From Desulfonatronospira sp. (GTDB taxonomy: Bacteria; Desulfobacterota; Desulfovibrionia; Desulfovibrionales; Desulfonatronovibrionaceae), in the NCBI GenBank assembly GCA_003563255.1, contig PWSL01000253.1, positions 1 through 5,183 of the forward strand: 5,183 bases of DNA, given 5' to 3'. Below, piece by piece: positions 4,651-5,183 of the stretch (positions are counted from its first letter, which is position 1; the number at the start of each line of letters is the position of its first letter). The notes under the pieces were generated by a model, which worked only from the letters and a program-made list of their open reading frames with translations, was not told the origin of the DNA and ran no database searches. Made by a program: the position numbers and the translations under genes.

Positions 4651-5183
4651 ATGTTTTCAAGATGGCTGACCATTCCTTCAGACAGCAGCTGTCTGCTCAT
4701 CGGCCCCCGCCGGTCAGGCAAGACAACCCTTCTCAGGGGATTGTTCCCTGATTTCAACTACACCACCCTGGATGACCTGGATTATTTGGACTGGGCTGAA
4801 CGCGATCCAAAAGGTTTTGTCCAGGATCTGGGTAAGTCATGCATAATTGATGAAATTCAGCGCACCCCCAGGCTGACCATTGCGGTCAAGCATGCCATTG
4901 ATCAGAGCGGTGCAAAAATTTTCATGACCGGCTCCAGTTCAATCGGATTGTTGGATGCTGCAGCAGACACCATGGCTGGAAGGATTGAAATTCTGTCTTT
5001 GCCTGCACTTTGCTGGGGGGAGGAACTGGGTAGACCAACCCATAATGTTTTCATTGAAGAACCAAACCATGTTCAGCTCAAGCAGGGGGCAAGAATGCTG
5101 GATCAGGCCGTAACCTTCGGCGGATTTCCGGAAGTGGCTGAACAGAAGAATGAAGAGGGGAAGGCAAAGATACTGATCCGTTA
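4651..5183 (+). CDS. AAA_14/DUF4143-type ATPase, 5' part
   Basis: The frame is open from ATG 4651 to the window end, giving 177 residues without a stop; the rest lies beyond the window. Family motifs appear in order: Walker A G18-PRRSGKT (LLIGPRRSGKTTLL), LDDLDYLDWAERDPKGF (40-56), Walker B IIDEIQ (65-70), a sensor-like FMTGSSS (91-97), AGRIEILSLPAL (109-120) and FGGFPEV (157-162). This is the pattern of the large family of ATPases with an N-terminal AAA_14 domain and a C-terminal DUF4143 domain, usually near 400 residues. Their function is mostly unknown; they are common in accessory regions. A TAA directly upstream in frame (4645-4647) makes 4651 the first possible ATG, although no ribosome-binding site is seen. 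The 386-base gap to the preceding genes suggests a separate transcription unit. Confidence 0.88.
   Translation, partial: MFSRWLTIPSDSSCLLIGPRRSGKTTLLRGLFPDFNYTTLDDLDYLDWAERDPKGFVQDLGKSCIIDEIQRTPRLTIAVKHAIDQSGAKIFMTGSSSIGLLDAAADTMAGRIEILSLPALCWGEELGRPTHNVFIEEPNHVQLKQGARMLDQAVTFGGFPEVAEQKNEEGKAKILIR

Overview
This is a bacterial accessory (defence-island-like) segment in which every confident gene reads on the + strand. The gene families and the CGCTAAG-type palindromic repeats around the first gene suggest a Gram-negative anaerobe, perhaps a Desulfobacterota member. That is an impression from family resemblance only; no rRNA or housekeeping gene is present to fix the taxon.

Layout. Positions 1-117 hold an imperfect palindromic repeat, whose left edge also encodes a possible C-terminal tail of an upstream gene. 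Positions 123-551 encode a small GxxExxY (PDDEXK_3) protein, and 511-663 hold further copies of the same repeat, so the gene sits in a repeat-bounded cassette. Positions 662-2374 encode a two-TRD type I restriction-modification specificity subunit (HsdS). Its stop overlaps (ATGA) the start of an SMC/OLD-type AAA ATPase (2371-3555), whose stop overlaps by 8 bp a small TOPRIM-like protein (3548-4210). The TOPRIM gene seems to have lost a short C-terminal tail to an in-frame stop. Positions 4265-4650 have no confident gene but contain two inverted repeats, a weak promoter candidate and possible gene debris on the minus strand. From 4651 to the window end runs the 5' part of an AAA_14/DUF4143-type ATPase gene, cut by the window edge.

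How the genes may work together. HsdS would give DNA sequence specificity to a methylase/restriction complex; hsdM and hsdR are not in this window and presumably lie upstream. The ATPase and TOPRIM genes form a two-gene unit with the logic of OLD-like defence systems (an ABC-type ATPase controlling a TOPRIM nuclease, as in OLD, Gabija and PARIS). Here that unit is translationally coupled to the specificity subunit. This is the most interesting part of the window: a candidate ATPase/TOPRIM effector pair built into a type I restriction operon, with a Walker B site reading D-N instead of D-E and TOPRIM-side motifs that I cannot match to a named defence family. The anti-phage role is inference.
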